In this document: positions 30,794 through 39,257 of the stretch, in pieces
How the letters are laid out: each line of letters begins with the position of its first letter
Position numbering within the stretch: the first letter of the stretch is position 1
DNA from: Ewingella americana ATCC 33852
GTDB taxonomy: Bacteria > Pseudomonadota > Gammaproteobacteria > Enterobacterales > Enterobacteriaceae
DNA: 64,000 nucleotides
Reading direction: 5' to 3'
Assembly: GCF_000735345.1 (NCBI RefSeq)
Contig: NZ_JMPJ01000018.1
Location: 1-64,000, forward strand
Notes under the pieces: model-generated
The model's database searches: none
Told to the model about the DNA's origin: nothing
What the model saw: only the letters and a program-made list of their open reading frames with translations
Position numbers and translations under genes: made by a program

Positions 30794-32242
30794 ATGAAAA
30801 AAACTACTCTATTCCTGAGCGCTTTGGCGTTAAGTGTTGGTATGGCTGTGGCCCCTGTTTCATCGGCATTTGCCGCAGAAACGGCGTCTTCCAGTACCAC
30901 TCAAGTTCCAAGTCTGGCACCTATGCTGGAAAAGGTGATGCCTTCCGTTGTTAGCGTAAACGTTGAGGGTAGCGCGCCAACCAAAACGCCACGCATGGGG
31001 CAGCAGTTCCAGCAATTCTTTGGTCAAAACTCGCCGCTGTGTCAGGACGGCTCGCCGTTCCAAGGCTCTCCGGTCTGCCAGGGCGGCCAAGGCGATGACG
31101 ACTCCCAACCTGCACCAGAAGCGCAGAAACAAGAGTTCCGCGCGCTGGGTTCAGGTGTAATTATTGATGCTGATAAAGGCTATGTGGTCACCAACAACCA
31201 CGTGGTGGATAACGCCACCAAAATCAGCGTCCAGCTGAATGATGGCCGTAAATTTGAGGCGAAAGTGATTGGCAAAGACCCGCGTTCCGACATCGCGGTA
31301 ATTCAGCTGATTGATGCCAAAAACCTGACCGCGATTAAAATCGCGGACTCCGAGCAGCTGCGCGTCGGTGACTACACCGTGGCTATCGGTAACCCGTATG
31401 GTCTGGGCGAAACCGCGACTTCAGGTATTGTTTCCGCACTGGGCCGTAGTGGTTTGAATATCGAAAACTACGAAAACTTTATCCAGACCGACGCCGCCAT
31501 TAACCGCGGTAACTCCGGTGGTGCTCTGGTGAACCTTAACGGTGAGCTGATTGGTCTGAACACCGCTATCCTTGCGCCAGACGGCGGCAACATCGGTATT
31601 GGTTTTGCTATCCCAAGTAACATGGTGAAAAACCTGACCAAGCAGATGATCGAATTCGGTCAAGTGAAGCGCGGTGAGCTGGGCATCATGGGTACTGAGC
31701 TGAACTCTGAACTGGCGAAAGCCATGAAGGTCGACGCCCAGCGCGGTGCCTTTATCAGCCAAGTTATGCCGAAGTCTGCCGCTGAAAAAGCCGGTATCAA
31801 GGCGGGTGACGTTATCCTGAGCATGAACGGCAAACCAATCAGCAGCTTCGCGTCCTTCCGCGCTGACATCGGCACACTGCCAATCGGCACCAAAGTGACG
31901 CTGGGCCTGCTGCGTGACGGCAAGCCGGTCAACGTTGAAGTGACCATTGAGCAGAGCACGCAAACCGCCAAAGTCGACTCCGGCAATATCTTCACCGGTA
32001 TTGAAGGGGCTGAACTGAGCAATGGTCAGGTTGGCGACCAGAAAGGTGTGAAAGTTGATGCCGTGAAGCCGGGTAGTAAAGCCGCACGCATCGGCCTGAA
32101 AAAGGATGACGTGATCTTGGGCGTTAACCAGCAGAAAGTCGCGAATCTGGGCGAACTGCGCAAAATCCTCGACAGCAAACCTTCCGTGCTGGCGCTGGAT
32201 ATTCAACGCGGTGACACCTCTATCTACCTGTTAGCGCAATAA
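30794..32242 (+). CDS. degP: Periplasmic serine protease/chaperone DegP
   Basis: HtrA-family periplasmic protease for misfolded envelope proteins, 482 residues. The signal peptide ends near residue 27 (SAFA|AE). The catalytic triad is His136 (TNNHVVDN), Asp166 (DPRSDIAV) and Ser241 (RGNSGGAL). The LA loop carries the Cys83/Cys95 pair that distinguishes DegP from DegQ. Two PDZ domains follow (about 280-375 and 390-480). Expected control by the RpoE and Cpx envelope stress systems. Confidence 0.96.
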   Translation: MKKTTLFLSALALSVGMAVAPVSSAFAAETASSSTTQVPSLAPMLEKVMPSVVSVNVEGSAPTKTPRMGQQFQQFFGQNSPLCQDGSPFQGSPVCQGGQGDDDSQPAPEAQKQEFRALGSGVIIDADKGYVVTNNHVVDNATKISVQLNDGRKFEAKVIGKDPRSDIAVIQLIDAKNLTAIKIADSEQLRVGDYTVAIGNPYGLGETATSGIVSALGRSGLNIENYENFIQTDAAINRGNSGGALVNLNGELIGLNTAILAPDGGNIGIGFAIPSNMVKNLTKQMIEFGQVKRGELGIMGTELNSELAKAMKVDAQRGAFISQVMPKSAAEKAGIKAGDVILSMNGKPISSFASFRADIGTLPIGTKVTLGLLRDGKPVNVEVTIEQSTQTAKVDSGNIFTGIEGAELSNGQVGDQKGVKVDAVKPGSKAARIGLKKDDVILGVNQQKVANLGELRKILDSKPSVLALDIQRGDTSIYLLAQ

Positions 32243-32266
32243 TTCCGCGCTATTAAATCAGGGTAT

Positions 32267-32293
32267 AAAGGCACGCTTCGGCGTGCTTTTTTT
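32267..32293 (+). terminator. degP terminator
   Basis: AAAG-GCACGC-TTCG-GCGTGC-TTTTTTT: tetraloop hairpin with seven T residues, 25 bases after the stop. Confidence 0.92.
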
Positions 32294-32356
32294 ATTGGCG
32301 GCGGCGCAACAATGAAAGTTGGCGGAGATCTGCGCGATGTCTCGCATTTCCCTCAC

Positions 32357-32370
32357 TTGGCTCTGCCCAA
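32357..32370. promoter_or_regulatory. Dyad upstream of cdaR, possible autoregulatory site
   Basis: TTGG-CTCTGC-CCAA, 56 bases before the cdaR start. One half (GCCCAA) agrees with the dyads upstream of garR and of the PLP-enzyme gene, but the half-sites are two bases closer together, so identity of the binding protein is doubtful. Confidence 0.3.
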
Positions 32371-32426
32371 TCCTCGCTGAATGAGTATGCTGGCAGCCAA
32401 GGGAAACAGCGTAGGAGCACAGGGAC

Positions 32427-33584
32427 ATGGCGACATATTTCTTAGAAAACACCTTGGCGCAGCAAATCGTTGATCGCACGATGCAAATCATCGACAGCAA
32501 CGTCAACGTGATGGACAGCCGGGGAAGGATCATCGGCTCCGGCGACGCCGAGCGCCTTGGAGAACTGCACGAAGGCGCGCTGCTGGCGATTTCGCAGCAA
32601 CGCATTGTGGACATTGATAACGCAGTGACGCGCCATCTGCATGGCGTTCGCCCCGGCGTTAACCTGCCGCTGCGCGTCGACGGACAGATTGTCGGGGCTA
32701 TCGGGCTGAGCGGTGACCCGACCCGGCTGCGGCAATATGGCGAACTGGTGTGCATGACGGCGGAAATGATGCTCGAGCAGTCGCGCTTGCTGAAGATGCT
32801 GGCGCACGACAGCCGCATTCGCGAAGAGCTGGTGCTGAATTTGATTCGCGCCGAGCAGCTTCCCGCCGAGCTGGTGGAGTGGGCGCAACGACTGGGTATC
32901 GACTTGCACAAACCGCGCGTCGCCGTGGTGGTGGCGATAGACAGCGGCCAGCTTGGCGTCGAACACGCCTTGGCCGAGCTGCAACAGCTTCAGGCTCTGC
33001 TCTCAGCTCCGGAGCAGGACAACCTGATTGCCACGGTTTCTCTCAGTGAAATCGTGGTCCTCAAACCCGCGCTCAACGCGGCCAAGCGCTGGGATCCCGA
33101 AGCCCAGCGCCAGCGCGTCGACGGCCTAATAGCGCGGATGGACCAAGACAGCGAGGTGCGAATTCGCGTGGCGCTCGGCAACTATTTCACCGGGCCGGGC
33201 AGCCTCGCGCGCTCTTATTTCACTGCTAAAACCACCATGGCGGTCGGCAAACAGCGCGCGCCGCAACAACGCAGCTACTGCTATCAGGACCTAATGCTGC
33301 CGGTGTTACTCGACGGTTTGCGCGATGGTTGGCAGGCCGACGAACTGGCTCTGCCGATGGCGCGGCTCAATGCCGAAGACAGCAGCGGCCTGCTGCGCCG
33401 CACGCTGGCCGTCTGGTTTGCTCATAACGTTCAGCCCATCGCTACGGCTAAAGCACTGTTTATTCATCGCAATACTCTCGAAAACCGGCTGAGCCGTATC
33501 TCTGGCCTGACGGGCCTGAATCTGTCGAACTTCGACGATCGCCTGCTGCTGTATATCGCCCTGCAACTCGATAACCCGACCTAA
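32427..33584 (+). CDS. cdaR: Carbohydrate diacid regulator CdaR
   Basis: Transcriptional activator of galactarate, glucarate and glycerate use in enterics, 385 residues, the E. coli length. The N-terminal sugar-diacid recognition domain starts LAQQIVDRTMQIIDSNVNVMD; the C-terminal PucR-type helix-turn-helix is ATAKALFIHRNTLENRLSRI near residue 350. It follows degP as in E. coli. Here garR and garK, typical CdaR targets, are its direct neighbours. The usual garD, garL and gud genes are not in the window. Confidence 0.93.
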   Translation: MATYFLENTLAQQIVDRTMQIIDSNVNVMDSRGRIIGSGDAERLGELHEGALLAISQQRIVDIDNAVTRHLHGVRPGVNLPLRVDGQIVGAIGLSGDPTRLRQYGELVCMTAEMMLEQSRLLKMLAHDSRIREELVLNLIRAEQLPAELVEWAQRLGIDLHKPRVAVVVAIDSGQLGVEHALAELQQLQALLSAPEQDNLIATVSLSEIVVLKPALNAAKRWDPEAQRQRVDGLIARMDQDSEVRIRVALGNYFTGPGSLARSYFTAKTTMAVGKQRAPQQRSYCYQDLMLPVLLDGLRDGWQADELALPMARLNAEDSSGLLRRTLAVWFAHNVQPIATAKALFIHRNTLENRLSRISGLTGLNLSNFDDRLLLYIALQLDNPT

Positions 33585-33658
33585 GCTAAGTTAGGCGATA
33601 TGCCTCACGCTCCATTGGGCATATGCCAGTCAGAACAGGTGAATTTCCCCCTTAGCTT

Positions 33659-33701
33659 TGGGCTTCTGCCCACTGCTCGCCCGCGGGCTGATTTTTATAA
33701 T
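33659..33701 (+). promoter_or_regulatory. garR promoter with TGGGC dyad
   Basis: TGGGC-TTCT-GCCCA at 33659-33672 is a perfect dyad, and a consensus -10 TATAAT lies at 33696-33701. No recognisable -35 exists (CTGCTC), and the dyad ends one base before that position, the placement of an activator site. A nearly identical 14-mer has the same spacing upstream of the PLP-enzyme gene at 35995. CdaR is the obvious candidate activator. A second palindrome GGCATATGCC is at 33618-33627. Confidence 0.55.
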
Positions 33702-33734
33702 GGCTCTCTTCTTGATACTCAACGAGGCCGTAGC

Positions 33735-34619
33735 ATGAAAATAGGATTTATTGGTTTAGGGATAATGGGCAAACCCATGAGTAAAAACCTGCTTAAGGCG
33801 GGTTATCAACTGGTGGTGTTGGACCACAATCATGAGACGACTCAGCAACTGGTGGATGCCGGAGCGGCCAGCGCCGCCACGCCAAAAGCCGTCGCCGAGC
33901 AGAGCGATGTGGTTATCACCATGCTGCCGAACTCCCCGCAGGTAAAAGAGGTGGTGCTGGGTGAAAACGGTATTATCGAGGGGGCTCGCGCCGGACTGGT
34001 GGTTATCGACATGAGCTCTATCGCGCCGCTGGCCAGTCGGGAAATCAGCCAAGCGCTGGCGGCAAAGCAGGTGGCAATGCTTGATGCGCCGGTGTCCGGC
34101 GGTGAGCCAAAGGCAATAGACGGCACGCTGTCGGTAATGGTCGGCGGCGATAAAGCCGTGTTCGAGCAATGCTATGAGCTGATGAAGGCCATGGCGACCT
34201 CGGTGGTGCATACCGGCGATATCGGCGCGGGCAATGTCACCAAGCTGGCGAATCAGGTGATCGTGGCGCTGAATATCGCCGCAATGTCCGAAGCGTTGGT
34301 ATTAGCCACCAAGGCGGGCGTCGAGCCGGAGTTAGTTTTTCAGGCTATTCGCGGCGGGCTGGCCGGCAGCGCGGTATTAGAAGCCAAAGCGGCGATGGTC
34401 ATGGAGCGCAACTTCAAGCCGGGCTTCCGCATTGATTTGCATATCAAAGACTTGGCTAACGCGTTGGACACCTCGCACAGCATTGGCGCACAGCTGCCGC
34501 TCACCGCGCAGGTGATGGAAATGCTGCAAGCTTTGAAGGCCGACGGGCTGGGGCAGTCTGACCACAGCGCAATTGCACGCTATTATGAAAGCTTAGCCAA
34601 GGTAGAAGTGACCCGGTAG
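33735..34619 (+). CDS. garR: 2-hydroxy-3-oxopropionate (tartronate semialdehyde) reductase
   Basis: NADH-dependent beta-hydroxyacid dehydrogenase reducing tartronate semialdehyde to D-glycerate, 294 residues. The Rossmann motif GLGIMG (7-12), substrate-binding DAPVSGGEPKA (117-127) and the catalytic Lys170 in GDIGAGNVTKLANQ are visible. GAGG lies seven bases before the ATG; 45 upstream in-frame codons have no family similarity and overlap the promoter. It forms a short pathway with garK. GarR and GlxR are close paralogues, so the symbol is by neighbourhood. Confidence 0.9.
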   Translation: MKIGFIGLGIMGKPMSKNLLKAGYQLVVLDHNHETTQQLVDAGAASAATPKAVAEQSDVVITMLPNSPQVKEVVLGENGIIEGARAGLVVIDMSSIAPLASREISQALAAKQVAMLDAPVSGGEPKAIDGTLSVMVGGDKAVFEQCYELMKAMATSVVHTGDIGAGNVTKLANQVIVALNIAAMSEALVLATKAGVEPELVFQAIRGGLAGSAVLEAKAAMVMERNFKPGFRIDLHIKDLANALDTSHSIGAQLPLTAQVMEMLQALKADGLGQSDHSAIARYYESLAKVEVTR

Positions 34620-34632
34620 TTGACCGAGAGAG

Positions 34633-34657
34633 CGGCGCTGAAAGGGCGCCGTTTCCT
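34633..34657 (+). terminator. Weak hairpin between garR and garK
   Basis: CGGCGC-TGAAAGG-GCGCCG followed by TTTCCTT. GC-rich stem but poor T-run; may reduce read-through into garK. Confidence 0.4.
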
Positions 34658-34714
34658 TGCGTAGCTAGATAAATTCATCAACAGGACGCTTTTTTCGAGC
34701 GACGCGTGCAGTGC

Positions 34715-35860
34715 ATGAAGATAGTTATCGCACCTGATTCATTTAAAGAAAGCTTATCGGCGCTGGAAGTGGCGAAAGCCATTGAAAGCGGCTTTCGGGA
34801 GATTTTCCCCGACGCCCAATACGTCAAACTGCCGGTCGCCGACGGCGGCGAAGGCACGGTAGAAGCCATGGTTGCCGCGACTCGGGGCAAAGTGGTGAAA
34901 GTCAAAGTGACCGGCCCATTGGGTGATCCCATTGAGGCGTTCTTCGGCCTGTCTGGCGATAGCAAAGTCGCCTTTATTGAAATGGCGGCGGCCAGTGGCC
35001 TAGAAAGCGTGCCGCAGGCAAAACGCAACCCGCTGAAAACCACCTCTTTCGGCACCGGCGAACTGATTCGCCACGCCCTCGACCACGGTATTAAACATTG
35101 CATTATTGGCATTGGCGGCAGTGCCACTAATGACGGCGGCGCGGGCATGGTGCAGGCGCTAGGGGCCAAGCTGTTGGATAAACAGGGCCAGCAGATTGCT
35201 CACGGCGGCGGCGCGCTGGAGCAGCTCAACAGTATAGATATCAGCGAGTTGGACTCCAGAATCAAAGATTGCCGATTCGAAGTGGCCTGTGACGTGACTA
35301 ATCCGCTGACCGGCAAAAATGGCGCGTCGGCGATTTTCGGCCCGCAAAAAGGGGCTACGCCGGAGATGGTTAAGCAGCTCGATGGCAATCTTGCTCACTT
35401 CGCCAAGCTGATTAAACAGAGCCTTGAAATCGACGTAGACAGCCTGCCGGGGGCCGGAGCTGCCGGAGGAATGGGGGCCGGGCTGCACGCTTTTTGCGGC
35501 GCGCAGCTGCGTCAGGGCATTGAGATTGTTACTGAAGCATTGGGGCTAGAAGCCTTAGTGAAAGACGCCACGCTGGTGATCACCGGCGAAGGGCGCATCG
35601 ATAGCCAAAGTATTAATGGCAAGGTGCCAATTGGCGTCGCGCGGGTGGCGAAAAAGCATAACAAGCCGGTGATTGGCATTGGCGGCAGCCTGACCAAAGA
35701 TGTGAATGTGGTGTTCGACCACGGCCTGGATGCGGTGTTTAGCGTGCTCTCTTCTATTTGCACCTTAGAAGAGGCGCTGGAACATGCCGCCGAGAACCTG
35801 CACAACACTGCGCGCAACATCGCCGCCACCATCAAGCTGGCGCAAACGCTGCCTAAATAA
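34715..35860 (+). CDS. garK: Glycerate 2-kinase
   Basis: Phosphorylates D-glycerate at C2 to give 2-phosphoglycerate for glycolysis; 381 residues, the same as E. coli GarK and highly similar from MKIVIAPDSFKESL onward. Family motifs PVADGGEGT, GIGGSATNDGGAGMV, GAGAAGGMGA and VITGEGRIDSQS are intact. A GTG three codons upstream is an alternative start; neither has a strong Shine-Dalgarno. It follows garR by 95 bases. GarK and GlxK cannot be separated with confidence. Confidence 0.9.
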   Translation: MKIVIAPDSFKESLSALEVAKAIESGFREIFPDAQYVKLPVADGGEGTVEAMVAATRGKVVKVKVTGPLGDPIEAFFGLSGDSKVAFIEMAAASGLESVPQAKRNPLKTTSFGTGELIRHALDHGIKHCIIGIGGSATNDGGAGMVQALGAKLLDKQGQQIAHGGGALEQLNSIDISELDSRIKDCRFEVACDVTNPLTGKNGASAIFGPQKGATPEMVKQLDGNLAHFAKLIKQSLEIDVDSLPGAGAAGGMGAGLHAFCGAQLRQGIEIVTEALGLEALVKDATLVITGEGRIDSQSINGKVPIGVARVAKKHNKPVIGIGGSLTKDVNVVFDHGLDAVFSVLSSICTLEEALEHAAENLHNTARNIAATIKLAQTLPK

Positions 35861-35919
35861 GCCACAGCCAGCCCAGAAATTGGCACCTGCTGGCAGCTTC
35901 TCGCACAGCGTGCCGATTT

Positions 35920-35962
35920 TGGGCTTTACCCCAGACCTGCGGGTGCGCTAGGTTGGCATTAA
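35920..35962 (+). promoter_or_regulatory. Putative promoter and dyad for the PLP-enzyme gene
   Basis: TGGGC-TTTA-CCCCA at 35920-35933 matches the garR dyad at 11 of 14 positions. An extended -10-like TGGCATTAA puts CATTAA at 35957-35962, giving the same 24-base offset from dyad end to -10 start as at garR. A further inverted repeat CTGCGG...CCGCAG spans 35937-35972. Function inferred from the parallel layout only. Confidence 0.45.
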
Positions 35963-35994
35963 CCATCCGCAGATAACGCCAAACGAGAGCCATC

Positions 35995-37356
35995 ATGTCC
36001 GAGCCTGACTTCTCCCAGCCGTATGATTTTTCAGAACTCTATGATTTATCTTCGCTTTATGACTTCTCCTCCCAGCCGGTCAATACCCAAACCAAAGGCT
36101 TAGGCACATTGCCTGACGAACCGCAGATGGCGGACATTGGCCAGCAGGGATGGAATATTCTGCGAGAAGAGGTCAGCCTGCCGGTGGCGGTGCTGCTGGA
36201 TGAGCGCATAGAGCACAACCTGTCGTGGATGAGCGAGTTTATCCGCCGCTACAACCTCCGACTGGCTCCGCACGGCAAAACCACCATGAGCCCCGAGCTT
36301 TTCCAGTTGCAGCTGGATCACGGTGCGTGGGGCATCACGCTGGCGACGGCTCCGCAGGTCAACGCGGCCTTTCAGCACGGCGTGCGCCGAGTGATCATGG
36401 CTAATCAACTGGTCGGCAAAGCCAATATGGCGGTGATCGCCGGGCTGTTGGCGCAGGATAGCGAGTTCGATTTCACCTGTATTGTGGATTCTGCGGCCAA
36501 CGTAGACGCCCTCGGCGAGTTCTTTGCTTCACGCCAGCAGAGATTACGGGTGCTGTTGGAATATGGTCTGGCCGGTGGGCGCACCGGCGTGCGCAATGCC
36601 GAGCAGGAGCAGCAGGTGCTGGAAGCCATTCAGCGCTGGCCGCAGGCTATATCGCTGGTGGGTGTGGAAATTTATGAAGGCGTAATTAATGAAGAAGCGC
36701 CGATCCGCGCCTTCCTGCAACACGTGATGCAACGCACTGAAGCTCTGGCGCAGAACGGTGCTTTTGCCGAGCCGACGGTGATTCTCACCGGCGCGGGCTC
36801 AGCGTGGTTTGACGTGGTGGCTGAGGAGTTTAGGCGCGACAGTCAGTATCTGGACAACCAGCAGCGTTTTACATTGGATGTTGTTTTGCGCTCTGGCTGC
36901 TATCTGACTCATGATGCCGGGATTTACCAGCAGGCTAATCAGCGCATTCAGGCCCAAAACCCGGTGGCGCGCCAGATGAACAGCAGCCTGCAACCCGCGC
37001 TACAGGTGTGGGCCTACGTGCAGTCGCTGCCTGAGCCGGGCAGGGTTATCATTGGTTTGGGTCGCCGCGACGCCGGGCCAGATGCCGGTTTCCCGGTAGC
37101 TGCCGGGCATTTTCGCCCACAGAGCAGCCACTCGGCAGGTTACACTACGGTAGTGCCGGTAGATAAGTCATGGGAAATCATCAAGATGATGGACCAACAC
37201 GCCTTTATGTCAGTGCCAGCGGGAGCCGATATTCAAGTCGGCGACATGCTGATTTTCGATATTTCCCACCCATGCCTGACCTTCGACAGATGGCGTCAGC
37301 TGCTGCGAGTGAATGAGCAGTGGGATGTGACCGGCGCAGTAACCACTTGGTTCTAA
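35995..37356 (+). CDS. Fold-type III PLP enzyme, D-serine dehydratase / D-threonine aldolase family
   Basis: Alanine-racemase-like barrel enzyme of the DSD1/D-threonine aldolase family, 453 residues. The PLP lysine is Lys95 in APHGKTTMSPELF. A His425-x-Cys427 pair (SHPC) near the C-terminus matches the zinc ligands of eukaryotic-type D-serine dehydratases, so a zinc-dependent D-amino-acid dehydratase or aldolase is likely; the substrate is unknown. The first 27 residues are four hexapeptide repeats (PDFSQP, YDFSEL, YDLSSL, YDFSSQ) not expected in the family. GAGAG precedes the ATG. Its position after garRK and the shared dyad hint at a role in glyoxylate, glycerate or hydroxy-amino-acid metabolism. 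Confidence 0.8.
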   Translation: MSEPDFSQPYDFSELYDLSSLYDFSSQPVNTQTKGLGTLPDEPQMADIGQQGWNILREEVSLPVAVLLDERIEHNLSWMSEFIRRYNLRLAPHGKTTMSPELFQLQLDHGAWGITLATAPQVNAAFQHGVRRVIMANQLVGKANMAVIAGLLAQDSEFDFTCIVDSAANVDALGEFFASRQQRLRVLLEYGLAGGRTGVRNAEQEQQVLEAIQRWPQAISLVGVEIYEGVINEEAPIRAFLQHVMQRTEALAQNGAFAEPTVILTGAGSAWFDVVAEEFRRDSQYLDNQQRFTLDVVLRSGCYLTHDAGIYQQANQRIQAQNPVARQMNSSLQPALQVWAYVQSLPEPGRVIIGLGRRDAGPDAGFPVAAGHFRPQSSHSAGYTTVVPVDKSWEIIKMMDQHAFMSVPAGADIQVGDMLIFDISHPCLTFDRWRQLLRVNEQWDVTGAVTTWF

Positions 37357-37371
37357 GCCACTTTTAACAGC

Positions 37372-37409
37372 AAAAGCCCGGTGCTGGAGAACAGACGCCG
37401 GGCTTTTTT
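37372..37409. terminator. Bidirectional terminator, PLP enzyme / PTS IIC
   Basis: AAAAGCCCGG and CCGGGCTTTT arms with a 16-base loop and a T-run, between convergent genes. Confidence 0.88.
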
Positions 37410-37440
37410 GTTTCTTCAATTTGCTACAGCAGTGCTCAAA

Positions 37441-38808
37441 TCAGCGCGCGGTTAACTGACCTGCGGCGGTTTGTGCTTTCTCAGCTTCTAACTGCGCGGC
37501 CTGATGCTCCTCTTTAAACTTCAACTTGTCCCACGCGCGGAAGAACGGATAGTAAATCACCAGTGAAATTGCCAGATTCACCACCTGAATCACCGTGCCG
37601 GAAATATGCCCGCCGGTCGCCAAATAGCCACTGATGAAGATGGGCGTCGTGAACGGCAGCGCAATGCCCACCGGTGGCGTCACCAGCCCGGTTGCCATCG
37701 CGGTGTAAGTCACAATCACCAGAATCACCGGCGTGAGGATAAACGGAATAGCGAAATATGGGTTCATCACCAGCGGAATACCAAACACCATCGGCTCACT
37801 GATATTGAACAGGCAGCCCGGCGCGGCGATTTTCCCCAGCTGTTTCATCTGTGCGCTGCGGGCGCGCAGCAGCATGAAGATAACCAGCCCCAGCAAGGCT
37901 CCGGTGCCGCCCGGCGCTATCCATAAGTCATAAAACTGTTGAGTGATAATGTGCGGAATAGGCTGGCCGTTTTGGAAGGCGGTCAGGTTTTCGGACATGT
38001 TCGACAGCCACACCGGCTGGATGAAGACCAGCACGATGGCATCGCCGTGCAGCCCCACCATCCACAGCAAACCAATCAGTATCACCGAGAAAATCATTCC
38101 CGGCAGCGTACCGCCAATATGGTGCATCGGGATGCCGATAATGGTGGCAATCATATTGTTGATGTTGCCGAACGGCGTGGCTTCAACCCCTAAACGCAGG
38201 GCCAGCACTACCGCCATAACGGCAAAGCCTGGGATCAGCGCCAAAAAGGATTTCGCCACCGCCGGAGGCACGCCCGCAGGCATATTGATCACCAGATTGC
38301 GGTCGTGGACGAAGCGATAAATTTCAGTCGAAAGTATGGCGATGACAATCGCCACAAACAGCCCCTGACTGCCGATGAAATTCATTGGCAACACGCCTTT
38401 GATGATTTGCTCGGTCGCGCCATTGAGTGGCTGGAACAGGGTGTTTTGCGGAATAGTCAGAATGAATGCCACTAGCGACACGGCGCCGGTAGTCAGCGGG
38501 TCCAGCGTTTTATACTTCTCAGCCAGACGGTAGGCGATGCCGAAGCTGGAGATAATCGCCATGATGTCGTAGGTCGCTTTCACCGGGTAGAGTAGCTTTT
38601 CGCGCCAAGCCGCGCCGAACACCTCGCCCATCATGTTGGCGTAACTTGGGATTGGCAGGTACGCAAAAATCAGGAAGAACGAGCCAATCAGCATAAATGG
38701 CATGTTCAAAATGATGCCGTCACGCACCGACAGGACGTGCTTTTGCGAGGCTATCTTCAAAGCAAAAGGCAAAACATAACGTTCGAGCAGGACATTCGGT
38801 TTAGACAC
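37441..38808 (-). CDS. PTS lactose/cellobiose-family EIIC
   Basis: Inner-membrane sugar channel of a phosphotransferase system, 455 residues with about ten hydrophobic segments, of the CelB/ChbC/LacE IIC family. Recognisable parts are ERYVLPFALKIASQKHVLSVRDGI at the start, IGSQGLFVAIVIA, VGLHGDAIV and NISEPMVFGIPLVMNP. No IIB domain is fused at either end. With the IIA gene 98 bases upstream it forms an operon without IIB or glycosidase. Sugar unknown; beta-glucoside or chitobiose type is the family expectation. Confidence 0.88.
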   Translation of the reverse strand: MSKPNVLLERYVLPFALKIASQKHVLSVRDGIILNMPFMLIGSFFLIFAYLPIPSYANMMGEVFGAAWREKLLYPVKATYDIMAIISSFGIAYRLAEKYKTLDPLTTGAVSLVAFILTIPQNTLFQPLNGATEQIIKGVLPMNFIGSQGLFVAIVIAILSTEIYRFVHDRNLVINMPAGVPPAVAKSFLALIPGFAVMAVVLALRLGVEATPFGNINNMIATIIGIPMHHIGGTLPGMIFSVILIGLLWMVGLHGDAIVLVFIQPVWLSNMSENLTAFQNGQPIPHIITQQFYDLWIAPGGTGALLGLVIFMLLRARSAQMKQLGKIAAPGCLFNISEPMVFGIPLVMNPYFAIPFILTPVILVIVTYTAMATGLVTPPVGIALPFTTPIFISGYLATGGHISGTVIQVVNLAISLVIYYPFFRAWDKLKFKEEHQAAQLEAEKAQTAAGQLTAR

Positions 38809-38906
38809 TACACACCCCCGAGCGGATTATTTCCGCATTATTATTTGTTAATGGCTATTTTTGTCAGTGCTTGGCTAGTTAAAACGATGTATTGCGTGAG
38901 GTCAGG

Positions 38907-39257
38907 CTAGCAATGGCTGGCCTGTAATGCGTCTACCGCGGTTGCAGGTGCTGGCGGTAAACGGCGGTAAAGCTCAATCATATCAACGGCTAAATCCTGA
39001 ATGACCATGGCATTCATTAAGTGGTCCTGCGCATGGACGGTGATCAGATTGACCGGGATTTTGCCGCAGCCTTCATCCAAACCAATAAGCTCAGTTTGCA
39101 TGCCGTGGGCATGAGACACTGCCTGACGCGACTCGCCCATTGCCTGCTCTGCGGCAGGGAAATCACCACGGCGGGCGTGTTGTAACGCCATCATGGCATG
39201 GCTGCGGGCGCTTCCTGCGTGAACCAACAACTCCATGATTGTGTTTTCCAGATCCAT
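38907..39257 (-). CDS. PTS lactose/cellobiose-family EIIA
   Basis: Cytoplasmic phosphocarrier, 116 residues, of the trimeric LacF/ChbA family. The phosphorylated His75 and the conserved Asp78 lie in ITVHAQDHLMNAM; the all-helical pattern starts ENTIMELLVHAGSARSHAMMAL. AGAGG precedes the ATG. First gene of the IIA-IIC pair; the expected IIB gene is absent next to it, so it must use a IIB encoded elsewhere, or the system is degenerate. Confidence 0.9.
   Translation of the reverse strand: MDLENTIMELLVHAGSARSHAMMALQHARRGDFPAAEQAMGESRQAVSHAHGMQTELIGLDEGCGKIPVNLITVHAQDHLMNAMVIQDLAVDMIELYRRLPPAPATAVDALQASHC

Noticed and set aside
32243-39257. Treating the cdaR-to-PTS island as a prophage or integrative element
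   Set aside because: No integrase, transposase, tRNA target or flanking direct repeats are visible, and composition is like the neighbours.
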